Virus record (IMG/VR): IMGVR_UViG_3300044622_001316
Coordinates: 1-45,529 of that record
Length of the DNA stretch: 45,529 bases
Direction: 5' to 3' (one strand)
Source: a virus
This document shows positions 45,403-45,529 of this stretch, piece after piece; within the stretch, counting starts at the first letter, position 1, and each line of letters starts with the position of its first letter. The position numbers and the translations under genes were made by a program. The notes below the pieces were generated by a model. The model was given only the letters and a program-made list of their open reading frames with translations. It did no database searches and had not been told where the DNA came from.

Positions 45403-45529
45403 TCAGCCTCGGAATAGACGGACGGCGTAGTTGGCGGCCCCGCCCATGCAGTAGGGGCCGAGATAGGACTGGAGCCAGGGGTAGACGTCGAAGACGTTGT
45501 TGATGACGCCGCTGGTTTGTGAAGTTTTG
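45403..45529. repeat. 127-bp exact terminal repeat of 1..127
   Basis: The last 127 bases equal the first 127, base for base, starting inside the connector gene's stop codon. Length 127 is the largest common assembly k-mer, so it is best read as an overlap of a circular assembly rather than a biological direct terminal repeat. The unique genome is then 45402 bp. Confidence 0.9.

Overview
The window is a complete, circularly closing contig of a tailed phage with a long non-contractile tail (siphovirus type). The first 127 bases are repeated exactly at the end (1..127 = 45403..45529). This leaves about 45.4 kb of unique sequence, and the structural operon runs unbroken across the join. The sequence is GC-rich. 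Many small proteins resemble families I remember from phages of Synechococcus/Cyanobium-type cyanobacteria, so a picocyanobacterial host is my best inference. No photosynthesis gene, integrase, excisionase or recognisable prophage repressor was seen. The PolA-type polymerase carries Phe at the position equivalent to E. coli 762, which also fits a virulent phage.

Layout. (1) Packaging and head genes are on the minus strand, read from about 10.5 kb down to 1: small accessory genes, a probable small terminase (8930..9421), a helix-turn-helix protein, large terminase (6758..8008), small basic proteins, a structural protein (5103..6365), portal, scaffold, major capsid and connector. Transcription continues across the contig ends into head closure, neck, tail terminator, major tail protein, a tail-assembly chaperone pair with a -1 frameshift, tape measure (964 aa), and tail-tip proteins L-like, NlpC/P60-like and a 1369-aa I+J-type tip protein. 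Then come an M-like protein, two further tail-tube-fold proteins and two 800-aa fibres, down to 28.2 kb. (2) Two small plus-strand genes (727..1002 and 4454..4714) sit against the flow inside the head module. (3) Replication is mostly on the plus strand from 10.6 to 24.1 kb: primase-helicase, HNH nuclease, dCTP-deaminase-like enzyme, DUF3310 protein, DNA polymerase I and a dense train of small overlapping ORFs (zinc ribbons, ribbon-helix-helix proteins). A minus-strand pair, the PD-(D/E)XK nuclease and a probable ssDNA-binding protein, lies opposite it. (4) Lysis genes at 24.3-25.8 kb (minus) comprise a holin-like peptide, an ORF without a standard start codon and a two-domain endolysin.

The most unusual feature is a cluster of nine ATGAATGG-like 8-mers, all in one orientation, between 11809 and 12466. 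It spans a 406-bp gene-free convergent region with strong hairpins and runs into the nuclease gene, where the motif occurs in all three reading frames. It looks like an iteron-type origin or a protein-binding array. Other points are a CCCAAAG slippery site with downstream hairpins, two genes whose start codons overlap in opposite directions at a single CATG, three tail-tube-fold proteins, a LamG+SPRY fibre, and strong hairpins or terminators around the major tail gene and tail chaperone.

All family names come from reading motifs by eye. No database search was run.
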